Below are positions 55,500 through 64,000 of a stretch of DNA of 64,000 nucleotides, one piece after another (position 1 is the first letter of the stretch; every line of letters begins with the position of its first letter). Source of the DNA: Cerasicoccus maritimus (GTDB lineage Bacteria; Verrucomicrobiota; Verrucomicrobiia; Opitutales; Cerasicoccaceae); assembly GCA_031296935.1 (NCBI GenBank), contig JAVDPD010000010.1, positions 1 to 64,000 on the forward strand. Reading direction: 5' to 3'. A program made the translations under genes and the position numbers. The notes below the pieces were generated by a model that did not search any database, was not told the DNA's origin, and saw only the letters and a list, made by a program, of their open reading frames with translations.

Positions 55500-58400
55500 T
55501 TAAATCGGTTCGCCGATGTCGTCTTTGGGTTTGTTAACCTGCGCGAGGTTTTCGTAGAGACGGCGTTGATCGCCGTCGATGGACTCGGCCCGGTTGATAA
55601 GCTCCTTCGAGCGACCGGGGTTGACTTGCGCCAACGAACGAAAGCGGACTTCATTATCCACGTATTCCTGGAGCGATTTCTTCGCCGCCTTACTGTCGAG
55701 CTGCAGAGCGGGATCACCGCGTTCGATACGACGCGGGTCGTGGCGGTAGAGCGGCCAGTGTCCGCTGTCCACGGCCAGCTTTTGCTGCTGCAGACCGAAG
55801 TTCAAATTGTAGCCGTGGGCGATACAATGGCTGTAGGCGATGACCAGGCTCGGCCCGTCAAAGCTCTCCGCTTCGTCGAGCGCCTGGATCACCTGACGCT
55901 CGCTGGCGCCCATGGCGATCTTGGCCACGTAGACGTTTTGGTAACCCATCGCGATCAGGCCCAAGTCCTTCTTCGGCGTTTCCTTACCACCGGCCGCAAA
56001 CTTCGCCACCGCGCCCATTGGCGTGGACTTCGAGGCTTGCCCGCCCGTGTTGGAGTAAACTTCCGTGTCGAGCACCAAGATGTTGACGTTGCGGCCACTG
56101 GCGAGGACGTGGTCCAAGCCGCCGAAGCCGATGTCGTAGGCCCAACCGTCGCCCCCGACGCCCCACACGCTCTTGCGAACAAGGAAGTCGGCGAAGGTCA
56201 GCAGTCGCTTGGCGGCCGGCTCGTCCATGCCGATCAGCTTGCGCTTGAGCTCCGCTACGCGGTCGCGCTGAGCGAAGACGGACATCTCGTCCTTCTGATG
56301 GCTCATCAGGATTTCGCGGACCAGCATGTCGCCCAGTTGCGGCGTGAGTTGCTGGAGGAGTCGACGCGCCATTTCCGTCTTTTTATCGACGGCCAAACGC
56401 ATGCCCATAGTGAACTCGGCGTTGTCTTCGAAGAGCGAATTGCTCCAAGCCGGGCCGCGTCCATTCTCGTCCGTGCAATACGGTGTCGTGGGCAAATTGC
56501 CGCCGTAAATCGAGGAACAGCCGGTCGCATTGGCAATCATCAGGCGGTCGCCGAAGAGCTGGGTGAGCAGCTTCAGGTAAGGCGTTTCGCCGCAGCCTGC
56601 GCAAGCGCCGGAGAATTCAAAGAGCGGTTCGCGCAGCTGAGTGTCGCGAGTGGTGAGGCCCAGCGCGGTGCGCTCGGGGCGCGGCAGCTCCTGGAAGAAG
56701 TCCCAGCGCATCTTTTCCTGCGCCACGGTCTCCTGATGCGGACGCATGTTGATCGCCTTTTCGCGTGGGTTGGCCTTGTTCTTGGCCGGGCAAGCGGTCA
56801 CGCAGAGTCCGCAGCCGGTGCAGTCCTCGGGCGCTACCTGGATGGTGTAGCGGTGGCCGGTGATCTTGCGGTCCTTGAACGGCGCGGAGAGGAAATTCTC
56901 GGGCGCTTCGTCGAGCGCGTTCTCCGGGTAATGCTTGCAGCGGATCGTGGCGTGCGGGCAGACGAGCGCGCACTTGCCGCACTGGATACAGACGTCTGGA
57001 TCCCACACGGGGATTTCCGTGGCGATGTTGCGCTTTTCCCACTGGCTCGTGGCGCACGGCCAGGTGCCGTCGACCGGGAAGGCTGAGACGGGCAGCAGGT
57101 CGCCATCGCCTTGCAGCATGACGCCTGTTACGCGTTGAACGAAGTCTGGCGCCTCCGCCGCAACCGCCGGAGGGAAGGCGATGGATGAGTTGGCGGTGGC
57201 GGGGAGGTCAACCAGATAAAGCGAGCTCAAGGCCATGTCGACAGCGGCGAAGTTCTTCTCCACAATCGCGGGGCCCTTGCGCATGTAGGTCTTTTCGATA
57301 GCGCCCTTGATCTTCGCGATGGCTTCGTCCTTGGGCAGGATGCCGGAGATCGCGAAGAAGCAGGTCTGCATGATGGTGTTCGTGCGGCCGCCCATACCGG
57401 CCTTGCGGGCAACGGCGTAGGCGTCGATCGTGTAAAGCTCGAGCTTCTTTTCGATCAATGTTTGCTGCACTTCGAAGGGTAGCTTGGACCAAATTTTTTC
57501 CGGCGGGAACGGCGAGTTCATCAGCACGGTGGCGCCTTCGGCGGCGTATTTCAGCACGTCGTATTTCGTCACGAACTGCCACTGGTGGATGCCCACAAAC
57601 TTCGCGCTTTGCACGAGGTAAGGTGCCTTGATCATCTTCGGCCCAAAGCGCAGGTGGCTCACGGTCATCGCGCCGCTCTTCTTTGAGTCATACACGAAGT
57701 AAGCCTGCGCACAGTTGTCCGTTTCTTCACCGATGATCTTAATCGTGTTCTTGTTGGCGCCGACGGTTCCGTCGCTGCCGAGGCCGATGAAGACCGCGGA
57801 GAACTCGTCTCCTGAAGCAACCTTGAAGTCTTCATCGACCGGCAACGAACGGTGGGTCACGTCGTCCACGATGCCCACCGTGAAATGGTTGATCGACTCG
57901 CTGCCGAGCAGGTTGTCAAAGACCGCCTTGGCCATGCCCGGATTGAACTCCTTGCTGCCGAGGCCATATCGTCCAGCCAGCACAGTTGGCTCACTGGCCA
58001 TCTTGCCGAGGTCCTTCGCTTCGCGTAGCGCGGTGACCACGTCTTGATAAAGCGGTTCGCCGAGAGCGCCGGGCTCCTTCGTGCGGTCGAGCACGGCAAT
58101 GCGCTCAATCGTCTTCGGGAGTGCGTCAATAAAGTGCTGCAGCGACCACGGACGGAACAAACGAACGGCCAACACGCCGACCTTGCGGCCATCCGCACAA
58201 AGCGCTTCGGCGGCTTGTTGGCAGGTTTCAACGCCCGAGCCCATCACGATCACGACGTCGGTCGCATCCTCGGGGCCGGAGTATTCAAAAAGTTGATAAC
58301 GGCGGCCGGTCAGCTCACCGAACTTCGCCATGATGCGGTCAACGATTGCCGGCAATGCGTCGTAATAGCCATTGGCGGCTTCGCGGGCCTGGAAGAACAC

Positions 58401-59075
58401 GTCGGGGTTCTGCGCGGTGCCGCGAATCATCGGGGCGTCCGGGGTCAGGCCGCGGTCATGGAAAGCCTTAACCGCGTCGTCATCGATCAACTGATCGAGC
58501 ACTTCATTGCTGACGGGCTCGTAGGTGTTGATCTCGTGCGAGGTGCGGAAGCCATCAAAGAAATGGAGGAACGGCACGCGGGACTCGAGCGTCGCGGCGT
58601 GGGCGATGGCGGCAAAATCCGCCGACTCCTGCACGCTGTTGGAGCACAGCATCGCAAAGCCCGTCTGGCGGCAGGCCATGACGTCCGAGTGGTCGCCGAA
58701 GATCGACAGCGCGTGCGTCGCGAGGCTGCGGGCGGTCACGTGGAGCACAAACGGCGTCAGCTCCCCGGCGATCTTATACATATTGGGGATCATCAGGAGG
58801 AGCCCCTGCGACGCCGTAAAGCTCGTCGCTAAAGTGCCGGCGGTCAACGCGCCGTGGAGTGCGCCGGCTACGCCGCCTTCACTCTGCATTTGGACTACAG
58901 TGGGAATATCGCCCCAAAGGTTCTTCTTACCCGCCTGAGACCACTCGTCCGAAAGCTCGGCCATCGGGGTGGACGGCGTGATGGGGTAAATAGCGATATT
59001 CTCGCTGAGTCGGTAGGCCACCGAGGCTGCTGCTTCATTAGCGTCGGTGATGGCAAAATCGCTTGGCTTATTCAT
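55500..59075 (-). CDS. nifJ: Pyruvate:ferredoxin (flavodoxin) oxidoreductase
   Basis: Homodimeric enzyme converting pyruvate and CoA to acetyl-CoA, CO2 and reduced ferredoxin. The 1,191-residue single chain has the N-terminal pyrimidine-binding domain (YPITPSTPMAELSDEWS), the gamma domain (VFIGLGSDGTVGANKNTIKI), two ferredoxin clusters (CIQCGKCALVCP and CTGCGLCVTACP, near residues 690 and 745), and the TPP domain with CAGCGETPYLKLLTQLFGDR, GDGWAYDIGFGGLDH and the EVYSNTGGQ(A/S) block. The ATG at 59075 was chosen because homologous sequence starts there. It suggests anaerobic or micro-oxic metabolism beside the oxygen-using respiratory chain. Confidence 0.95.
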   Translation of the reverse strand: MNKPSDFAITDANEAAASVAYRLSENIAIYPITPSTPMAELSDEWSQAGKKNLWGDIPTVVQMQSEGGVAGALHGALTAGTLATSFTASQGLLLMIPNMYKIAGELTPFVLHVTARSLATHALSIFGDHSDVMACRQTGFAMLCSNSVQESADFAAIAHAATLESRVPFLHFFDGFRTSHEINTYEPVSNEVLDQLIDDDAVKAFHDRGLTPDAPMIRGTAQNPDVFFQAREAANGYYDALPAIVDRIMAKFGELTGRRYQLFEYSGPEDATDVVIVMGSGVETCQQAAEALCADGRKVGVLAVRLFRPWSLQHFIDALPKTIERIAVLDRTKEPGALGEPLYQDVVTALREAKDLGKMASEPTVLAGRYGLGSKEFNPGMAKAVFDNLLGSESINHFTVGIVDDVTHRSLPVDEDFKVASGDEFSAVFIGLGSDGTVGANKNTIKIIGEETDNCAQAYFVYDSKKSGAMTVSHLRFGPKMIKAPYLVQSAKFVGIHQWQFVTKYDVLKYAAEGATVLMNSPFPPEKIWSKLPFEVQQTLIEKKLELYTIDAYAVARKAGMGGRTNTIMQTCFFAISGILPKDEAIAKIKGAIEKTYMRKGPAIVEKNFAAVDMALSSLYLVDLPATANSSIAFPPAVAAEAPDFVQRVTGVMLQGDGDLLPVSAFPVDGTWPCATSQWEKRNIATEIPVWDPDVCIQCGKCALVCPHATIRCKHYPENALDEAPENFLSAPFKDRKITGHRYTIQVAPEDCTGCGLCVTACPAKNKANPREKAINMRPHQETVAQEKMRWDFFQELPRPERTALGLTTRDTQLREPLFEFSGACAGCGETPYLKLLTQLFGDRLMIANATGCSSIYGGNLPTTPYCTDENGRGPAWSNSLFEDNAEFTMGMRLAVDKKTEMARRLLQQLTPQLGDMLVREILMSHQKDEMSVFAQRDRVAELKRKLIGMDEPAAKRLLTFADFLVRKSVWGVGGDGWAYDIGFGGLDHVLASGRNVNILVLDTEVYSNTGGQASKSTPMGAVAKFAAGGKETPKKDLGLIAMGYQNVYVAKIAMGASERQVIQALDEAESFDGPSLVIAYSHCIAHGYNLNFGLQQQKLAVDSGHWPLYRHDPRRIERGDPALQLDSKAAKKSLQEYVDNEVRFRSLAQVNPGRSKELINRAESIDGDQRRLYENLAQVNKPKDDIGEPI

Positions 59076-59199
59076 GGTTGCGTTACAATTAGAAAAACTA
59101 ACCAACCAAAAATCCAATGGCAAGAAAAACTAATGATGAAATCGAATCTCATTAATTTAATTTATCAAATAGTTAAACCCTCTCTCCCCTGCCATAAAA

Positions 59200-59223
59200 A
59201 AACCACCGCAGTTACGGTGGTTT
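59200..59223 (-). terminator. Terminator downstream of the STAS gene
   Basis: AAACCACCG-cagtta-CGGTGGTTT, a perfect 9-bp stem; on the minus strand seven T follow. It is 276 bp past the STAS gene, so that transcript has an unusually long tail or a separate small RNA ends here. Confidence 0.85.
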
Positions 59224-59498
59224 CAGAGATGAAATTTTCCTCTAAGCTAAAAACTTTTTTGCCAGAAAAGTGAGCTTCCCGAGGGGTGATAGTCCTCCAA
59301 CAGCTGCTCTAGAGCATTTCTCATCTAGCTTGGCAATGAGCTCATGTCGCAGGCATGGCTTTGCCAAGTGTTCGCTGAAAAGTGCTGCTTCATTTGGCAC
59401 TTCCCTTGGATGGCTGCGCAGCAGGAAAATGAACGGCGCACAGTGTCAAAACAGATGCGTGTAGATGGCATCTTCGCACATACGCGCAAAGCTATCCT
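59224..59498 (-). other. 275-bp stretch without a recognised gene, before a strong terminator
   Basis: On the minus strand one open stretch of 48 codons starts MPSTRICFDTVRRSF, but it has no ribosome-binding site and no recognisable pattern. The DNA is not AT-rich like other leaders. It could be a long 3' UTR or a small RNA; nothing more can be said. Confidence 0.3.
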
Positions 59499-60017
59499 CT
59501 ACGGAGCGTCTTTATCCACCTGCAAACGCAGGAATGACAGCACATCCTGGAATTTCTTCTGGTTGCTGCTGTCGGCCTCCACGAGGCATTCGTGGGCCTT
59601 GAGTACCATCGCTGCGTTGTCCCGCTCGGACTGGCTGGCGTTTTTCAACGACTCGGACTCAGTCGAATTAAAGGTCATCTCGAAGTCGCCCGTTTCCACA
59701 TTCATAATGCGGTGGAGGCCCAGGTTACGAACCAGTTCGAGATTGCGCTGGCTCAAGCGTACCAAGGTGAACTCCCCGGGCGGATCGAGCTTGCGGAATT
59801 CCAAAGCGGCCCCGGCCATAATACCGAGAAATGTGCTATCCATCCCAGTGCAATCCTGGAAATCAATGACCACGCTACGCTTGCCCATTTCGGCCACCCG
59901 GTCGAAGAAGTCGCGCACTGGGGCGCAATTCAGGAAGCTCGCGCGGCCTTGAATGCGCAGAATCACCGGCTCGGAATAAGCATCGATGAGAAAAACTGGG
60001 CTTTCGCTGTCAGGCAT
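59499..60017 (-). CDS. STAS-domain protein (anti-sigma-factor antagonist type)
   Basis: A 172-residue cytosolic protein. Residues 12-110 form a STAS domain: VILRIQGRASFLNCAPVRDF, SVVIDFQDCTGMDSTFLGIM with the conserved Asp-Cys/Ser-Thr phosphorylation loop, and LVRLSQRNLELVRNLGLHR. The C-terminal 60 residues (SESLKNASQSERDNAAMVLK and following) form a helical tail rich in Ser. No RsbW-like kinase or sigma factor is next to it. A strong terminator follows after 276 bp. A partner-switch role is likely from the family, but the target is unknown. Confidence 0.8.
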   Translation of the reverse strand: MPDSESPVFLIDAYSEPVILRIQGRASFLNCAPVRDFFDRVAEMGKRSVVIDFQDCTGMDSTFLGIMAGAALEFRKLDPPGEFTLVRLSQRNLELVRNLGLHRIMNVETGDFEMTFNSTESESLKNASQSERDNAAMVLKAHECLVEADSSNQKKFQDVLSFLRLQVDKDAP

Positions 60018-60097
60018 GCGTTTTTAAAAAATCAAGTATTCAATGTATATAACTTCGCTACCCGGAATGGCCGGGCAACGAAGCAAAGTGCTACTAA

Positions 60098-62848
60098 TTA
60101 CTTATCGAGCAGTTGGCGCAGAACATAAGTTAAGATGCCACCGTTACGGTAATATTCAATCTCAACTTGAGTATCCAACCTCACGTCTAAAGTCACCTCT
60201 TCGGTAGAACCATCGGCGCGCTTGATCACCAGCGTGGCTTCAGCGCCAGGCTTTATGTCTTCACTAAGACCCAGCAGATCAAAGGTTTCCGTGCCGTCGA
60301 GGCCCAGAGTATCCTTGTCCGTGCCTTCCTTGAAGCAAAGCGGAAGAACGCCCATGCCGATCAAGTTGCTACGGTGGATACGCTCAAAGGACTTCGAAAC
60401 CACGGCCTTTACGCCGAGCAGCGCGGTGCCCTTGGCCGCCCAGTCGCGGGAGGAGCCCATGCCATAGTCAACACCGCCAAAGACAATCAGGCCTTCGCCG
60501 CGCTTCTTGTATTCCATCGCGGCATCATAGATCGCCATGATCTCGCCGTCCGGCTGAAGCTTGGTGTAGCCGCCTTCCTTGCCTTCAGCCATTTCGTTGC
60601 GGATGCGAACGTTGGCGAAGGTGCCACGGGTCATCACGCGGTCGTTACCACGGCGGGAGCCGTAGCTGTTGAACTCGCGAATTTCCACACCGTTGTCCAT
60701 CAGGTATTTACCTGCCGGGCTATCGGGCTTAATCGCGCCAGCCGGGGAAATGTGGTCAGTGGTCACCGAAGCGCCGAGGAGGGCCATTGGACGCAAGCCG
60801 CTGAACGACTCAATCGTGCCAGGCTCCATACCGAAGTTTTCGAAGAACGGCGGGCGCTGGATGTAGGTCGACTTTTCATTCCAGCCGTAAACCGCGCCGG
60901 TCGATGACTGAACGTCATTCCATTGTGGGCTGGCGGAATTGAGGTCAGCATACTTTTGGCGGAACATCTCGGGCTTGAGGCCCTTGAGGATGTTGGCCTG
61001 GATCTCTTCGTGGCTGGGCCAAATGTCCTTCAGGTAAACCGGGTTGCCGTCCTTGTCGTTACCGAGCGGATCGTTGTCCATGTCGAAGTTGACCGTGCCA
61101 GCGAGGGCGAAGGCAACGACGAGCGGCGGGCTCATCAGGAAGTTAGCCTTGATCGAGCCATGCACGCGGGCTTCGAAGTTGCGGTTACCGGAGAGAACCG
61201 ATGCCGTGACGAGTTCGCCCTCGACGATTGCTTCTTCGACGGACTGGTCCAACGGGCCGGAGTTGCCGATGCAAGTCGTGCAGCCGTAGCCGACGAGGTT
61301 GAAGCCGAGCTGGTCGAGGTATTCGCTCAAACCGGTTTCGTTCAGGTAATCGGTCACCACGCGGGAGCCCGGCCCGAGGGAGCACTTAACGGTCGGGTCG
61401 ACGGTCAGGCCCTTTTCCACTGCCTTCTTGGCCACGAGACCAGCGGCAAGCATCACGGACGGGTTCGAGGTGTTGGTGCAGCTGGTGATCGCCGCAATCA
61501 GCACGGAGCCGTGGGAGATTTCAGGCAAAGTTTCAGTCGCAACCAATGCGCCACCATCGTCACGCCAGCGCTCAACGTCCTTGGTGCTGTCCACCTTGGC
61601 GCTGCGGGTAGCGTTTTCGCTGGTCACGCCGTAGCCGCCTTCGGCCAGCGGAGCGTGGAGCATGGTGTTCCAAGCGGACTTGAGGTTGTCCAGATCGATA
61701 CGGTCTTGCGGACGCTTCGGGCCAGCAACGCTCGGGACGATCGTGCTGATGTCCAAATCAATGCTCTTGGTGTATTTGATTTCTCCTGCCTTCGGCATGC
61801 CGTAGAGGCCCTGAGCTTCCAGGTATTCCTTAACGGTTGCAATCTGCTCTTCGGTGCGGCCGGTGGCGCGCAGGTATTCGAGTGACTTGTCGTCGATCGG
61901 GAAGAAGCCCATCGTGGCGCCGTATTCGGGAGCCATGTTGGCAATCGTCGCGCGGTCAGCGAGCGTCAGCGCCTCAGCGCCTTCGCCGTAGAATTCAACG
62001 AACTTGCCCACGACCTTTTCGGCGCGAAGCATTTCCGTGATGCGCAGGGTAAGGTCGGTCGCGGTGACGCCTTCCTTGAGCGCGCCAGTCAGGTTCACAC
62101 CAATGACTTCCGGCGTCTGGAAAGCGATGGGCTGGCCGAGCATGCCGGCTTCCGCTTCGATGCCGCCCACGCCCCAGCCAACGATACCGAGACCGTTGAT
62201 CATGGTGGTGTGCGAATCGGTGCCAACGAGGCTGTCCGGGTAAAGCACGTTCTTGCCCGCAATTTCCTTCTGGAAGACCACGCGCGCCAGATACTCGAGA
62301 TTCACCTGGTGAACAATGCCCACTGCGGGCGGAACCACACTGAAGGTTTCAAAAGCTTGCTGGCCCCACTTGAGGAACTCGTAACGCTCGATGTTGCGCT
62401 CGAACTCGCGCTCGAGGTTTGCGACGAAGGAGCTGGCGGTGCCAGCACGATCCACCTGCACCGAGTGGTCGACAACGAGGTCCACCGGGACGAGCGGCTC
62501 GATCAGGCCGGCGTCTTCATTGAGCTCGGCCACGGCGTCGCGCATGGCGGCGAGGTCGACGAGCAGCGGCACACCGGTGAAGTCTTGCAGGACGATACGG
62601 CTGACGACGAAGGGCACTTCTTCCGGTGCCGGAGATTCGGCATTCCAGTTGGCCAGGCGCTTGACATCGGCATCCGTGATGCCCGCCGAGCCACAGTTGC
62701 GCAGGACGCTTTCTAATACGATACGGATGGAAACCGGCAAGGATGAGACCGGGCCCACTCCACTTTTTTCCAACTCGGGCAAGGAGTAATAAACGCCCTT
62801 GTCGGCGAGTTCTTTGACGACATTAAACGGATCGGCGAGTTCTGACAT
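60098..62848 (-). CDS. acnA: Aconitate hydratase A
   Basis: Interconverts citrate and isocitrate in the TCA cycle. The 916-residue AcnA/IRP-type protein shows [77 protein letters not shown] and [15 protein letters not shown], where the three cluster-binding cysteines lie. The C-terminal swivel domain has [20 protein letters not shown] and [19 protein letters not shown]. All active-site parts are present. No Shine-Dalgarno sequence precedes the ATG. It is 57 bp after the peroxiredoxin gene. Confidence 0.96.
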   Translation of the reverse strand: MSELADPFNVVKELADKGVYYSLPELEKSGVGPVSSLPVSIRIVLESVLRNCGSAGITDADVKRLANWNAESPAPEEVPFVVSRIVLQDFTGVPLLVDLAAMRDAVAELNEDAGLIEPLVPVDLVVDHSVQVDRAGTASSFVANLEREFERNIERYEFLKWGQQAFETFSVVPPAVGIVHQVNLEYLARVVFQKEIAGKNVLYPDSLVGTDSHTTMINGLGIVGWGVGGIEAEAGMLGQPIAFQTPEVIGVNLTGALKEGVTATDLTLRITEMLRAEKVVGKFVEFYGEGAEALTLADRATIANMAPEYGATMGFFPIDDKSLEYLRATGRTEEQIATVKEYLEAQGLYGMPKAGEIKYTKSIDLDISTIVPSVAGPKRPQDRIDLDNLKSAWNTMLHAPLAEGGYGVTSENATRSAKVDSTKDVERWRDDGGALVATETLPEISHGSVLIAAITSCTNTSNPSVMLAAGLVAKKAVEKGLTVDPTVKCSLGPGSRVVTDYLNETGLSEYLDQLGFNLVGYGCTTCIGNSGPLDQSVEEAIVEGELVTASVLSGNRNFEARVHGSIKANFLMSPPLVVAFALAGTVNFDMDNDPLGNDKDGNPVYLKDIWPSHEEIQANILKGLKPEMFRQKYADLNSASPQWNDVQSSTGAVYGWNEKSTYIQRPPFFENFGMEPGTIESFSGLRPMALLGASVTTDHISPAGAIKPDSPAGKYLMDNGVEIREFNSYGSRRGNDRVMTRGTFANVRIRNEMAEGKEGGYTKLQPDGEIMAIYDAAMEYKKRGEGLIVFGGVDYGMGSSRDWAAKGTALLGVKAVVSKSFERIHRSNLIGMGVLPLCFKEGTDKDTLGLDGTETFDLLGLSEDIKPGAEATLVIKRADGSTEEVTLDVRLDTQVEIEYYRNGGILTYVLRQLLDK

Positions 62849-62905
62849 AGTGTTAGTTAAAGCGAAGCAAGATTGATGCGAGTTGGGCCAGCGGAAAAAT
62901 TGTAA

Positions 62906-63376
62906 TTAGCTGAGGGCGGCCTTGACCTCATCGAACGGCGGCAGATTATGCGGATCTTCCGTCACCCAAGAGTAGGCAACCTTACCATCGGTATCGATCA
63001 CGAAAGCAGCGCGCTTGGAAACACCCTTGAAGCCGAGAAGGTCTTCGTAGAGCACGTCGTAGGCGGCGGCGACTTCCTTGTTGAAGTCCGACAGAAGCGG
63101 CACGGTAATGGCGTTTGCCTTGGCGAAGGCTTCCTGCGCGAAAGGGCTGTCGACCGACAGTCCGTAAACAACGGCATCGAGGGCGGCATACTCTTCGAGC
63201 GCGCTGCTCATTGTGCAAAGTTCATCGGTGCAAACACTGGTGAAGGCCAGCGGGAAGAACAGAAGAACAGTTTTCTTCGAGCCGAAGTTAGCGCTGAGCG
63301 TGATGTCGGCCAGACCATCTGCGGTCTTGGTCTTAAGCGTGAAATCGGGTGCGGAGGTTCCAGTAGCAAGTGCCAT
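62906..63376 (-). CDS. Peroxiredoxin, BCP/AhpE-like
   Basis: A 156-residue thiol peroxidase. It begins MALATGTSAPDFTLKT and has the peroxidatic Cys49 in FFPLAFTSVCTDELC, with a second Cys54 five residues later, a spacing seen in atypical 2-Cys (BCP/PrxQ) enzymes. SVDSPFAQEAFAKANAITVP and PLLSDFNKEVAAAY follow. It removes hydrogen or organic peroxides; the reducing partner is not visible. The ATG at 63376 was chosen over a TTG at 63382. It lies upstream of acnA on the same strand, which could protect its iron-sulphur cluster. Confidence 0.85.
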   Translation of the reverse strand: MALATGTSAPDFTLKTKTADGLADITLSANFGSKKTVLLFFPLAFTSVCTDELCTMSSALEEYAALDAVVYGLSVDSPFAQEAFAKANAITVPLLSDFNKEVAAAYDVLYEDLLGFKGVSKRAAFVIDTDGKVAYSWVTEDPHNLPPFDEVKAALS

Positions 63377-63475
63377 AGTCAAAGAATGTTGATAATAAAA
63401 CCATTAACCAAGCCCGATGCCGCGGCCAAGTCAAGCATTGCGGCGGCTCGGCATGAAATGTCCGCAGCAAATTTA

Positions 63476-64000
63476 TCATTCAATTAAATTCGGCTTCCCA
63501 CCGGGGGTCAATACGCCGTCCACATTGCGCTTGAGCGGCTCCGGAGAAACCGGCAAGGGCGCACCGGGTGCTTCTTCGATCGTAACGCCATACGGCCAGT
63601 CTGGCGGGCAGATAGCCACATAGCGCGCAAACCCACCTGTACCACCCAGCGGCTTCGCGTAGCCAATGGCCACCAGCGCGCCCACCTCAGGAACCTTGTC
63701 CAGATTCATGACCCCTTCGGCCTGCGCGAAATTGTGATGCATCAGCCAGGCTTCTCCCTCGAGATCGTCTGAGTCATCGGTGTCGAGCGGCTCGTGCCCA
63801 TGAAACAAAATATGCCGCTCCAAATGGAGAAATTTCAATGCAGGCAAACTCACTCCCGGAAACGGTTTGTCAGTAAAATGCGCCACGTCGGGCCATTTCT
63901 GATACCAGTCGCTGCGGACCATGACCACCGCCCCTTCCGGGATTTGGCCGTATTCTTGTTCCCAGGCTAGGACGTCGTTCATGGTCAACTCATAACCGGC
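63476..64000 (-). CDS. Cyclase-family (kynurenine-formamidase-like) protein, cut by the window end
   Basis: The visible 174 codons are open to the window end. The sequence shows AGYELTMNDVLAWEQEYGQI, GAVVMVRSDWYQKWPD, then FPGVSLPALKFLHLERHILF-like residues and a C-terminal GFARYVAICPPDWPYGVTIEE. These are the second half of the cyclase (PF04199) fold. The N-terminal metal-binding HxGTHxD part would lie beyond 64000, so activity cannot be judged. The stop is at 63476-63478. Confidence 0.75.
   Translation of the reverse strand, partial: AGYELTMNDVLAWEQEYGQIPEGAVVMVRSDWYQKWPDVAHFTDKPFPGVSLPALKFLHLERHILFHGHEPLDTDDSDDLEGEAWLMHHNFAQAEGVMNLDKVPEVGALVAIGYAKPLGGTGGFARYVAICPPDWPYGVTIEEAPGAPLPVSPEPLKRNVDGVLTPGGKPNLIE

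Noticed and set aside
55473..57086. 537-residue plus-strand frame across nifJ
   Set aside because: Antisense shadow of nifJ, which shows all cluster and TPP motifs.

Overview
The window looks like a chromosomal segment of a free-living Verrucomicrobiota bacterium, most likely class Opitutae. This is an inference from the gene set: an alternative complex III (Act) respiratory cluster, a giant secreted protein with delta-60, Calx-beta and Ig-like modules, a beta-helix protein with a Ca-binding-type C-terminal region, GTP-dependent PEP carboxykinase, pyruvate:ferredoxin oxidoreductase, and a general lack of Shine-Dalgarno sequences. The DNA is mostly GC-rich; the 16.6-19.9 kb region is poorer in GC. 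I found no rRNA, tRNA or CRISPR.

Layout. 1-1.5 kb: one end of an IS66-family insertion sequence, cut by the window edge. 1.7-13.6 kb, minus strand: one respiratory cluster, read from high to low coordinates as a small Tat-like ORF, actA-B-C-D-E-F, a small membrane protein, ccoS, ccoN, ccoO and a monohaem ccoP-like gene. 13.8-16.6 kb: an unknown membrane protein, an exported protein and thyA. 16.6-19.9 kb: an accessory stretch with an exported protein overlapping an AlkZ-related protein, a 1-kb intergenic region full of palindromes (three arrays with an exact 22-nt period, one nested inverted repeat and a perfect 16-bp hairpin), then a small membrane protein and a HEPN-type protein. 19.9-26.6 kb: pckG, an unknown cytosolic protein, a secreted beta-helix protein and an outer-membrane-type protein. 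26.9-35.5 kb: rplM-rpsI, argCJBDF, a SelW-like protein and trpE. 35.5-38.8 kb: an SLBB-like lipoprotein, an RpoD-type sigma factor behind a sigma-54-like promoter, a membrane-anchored protein, a 53-residue lipoprotein missed by length cut-offs, and ndk. 39-46 kb: purH, gdhA, a family 3 glycoside hydrolase with PA14, and an LptF/LptG permease. 46-54 kb: the 2,696-residue giant protein. 54.4-64 kb: a dihydroorotate-dehydrogenase-like protein with pyruvate:ferredoxin oxidoreductase, a STAS protein, aconitase, a peroxiredoxin and a cut cyclase-family gene.

How it fits together. The 12-kb respiratory cluster encodes a quinol-to-oxygen path: Act oxidises quinol and passes electrons through cytochromes c to a cbb3-type oxidase. 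pckG, nifJ, acnA and gdhA cover the pyruvate, TCA and glutamate node; argCJBDF and trpE are amino-acid biosynthesis.

The most unusual material is non-coding. There are (i) fixed-period 22-nt arrays of palindromes whose stem sequences differ from unit to unit, (ii) degenerate 7-nt-period spacers at four gene junctions, one of which duplicated a 17-bp actC/actD junction so exactly that both genes stay intact, and (iii) clusters of small hairpins on both sides of purH. I cannot run searches, so novelty is a judgement and not a result.
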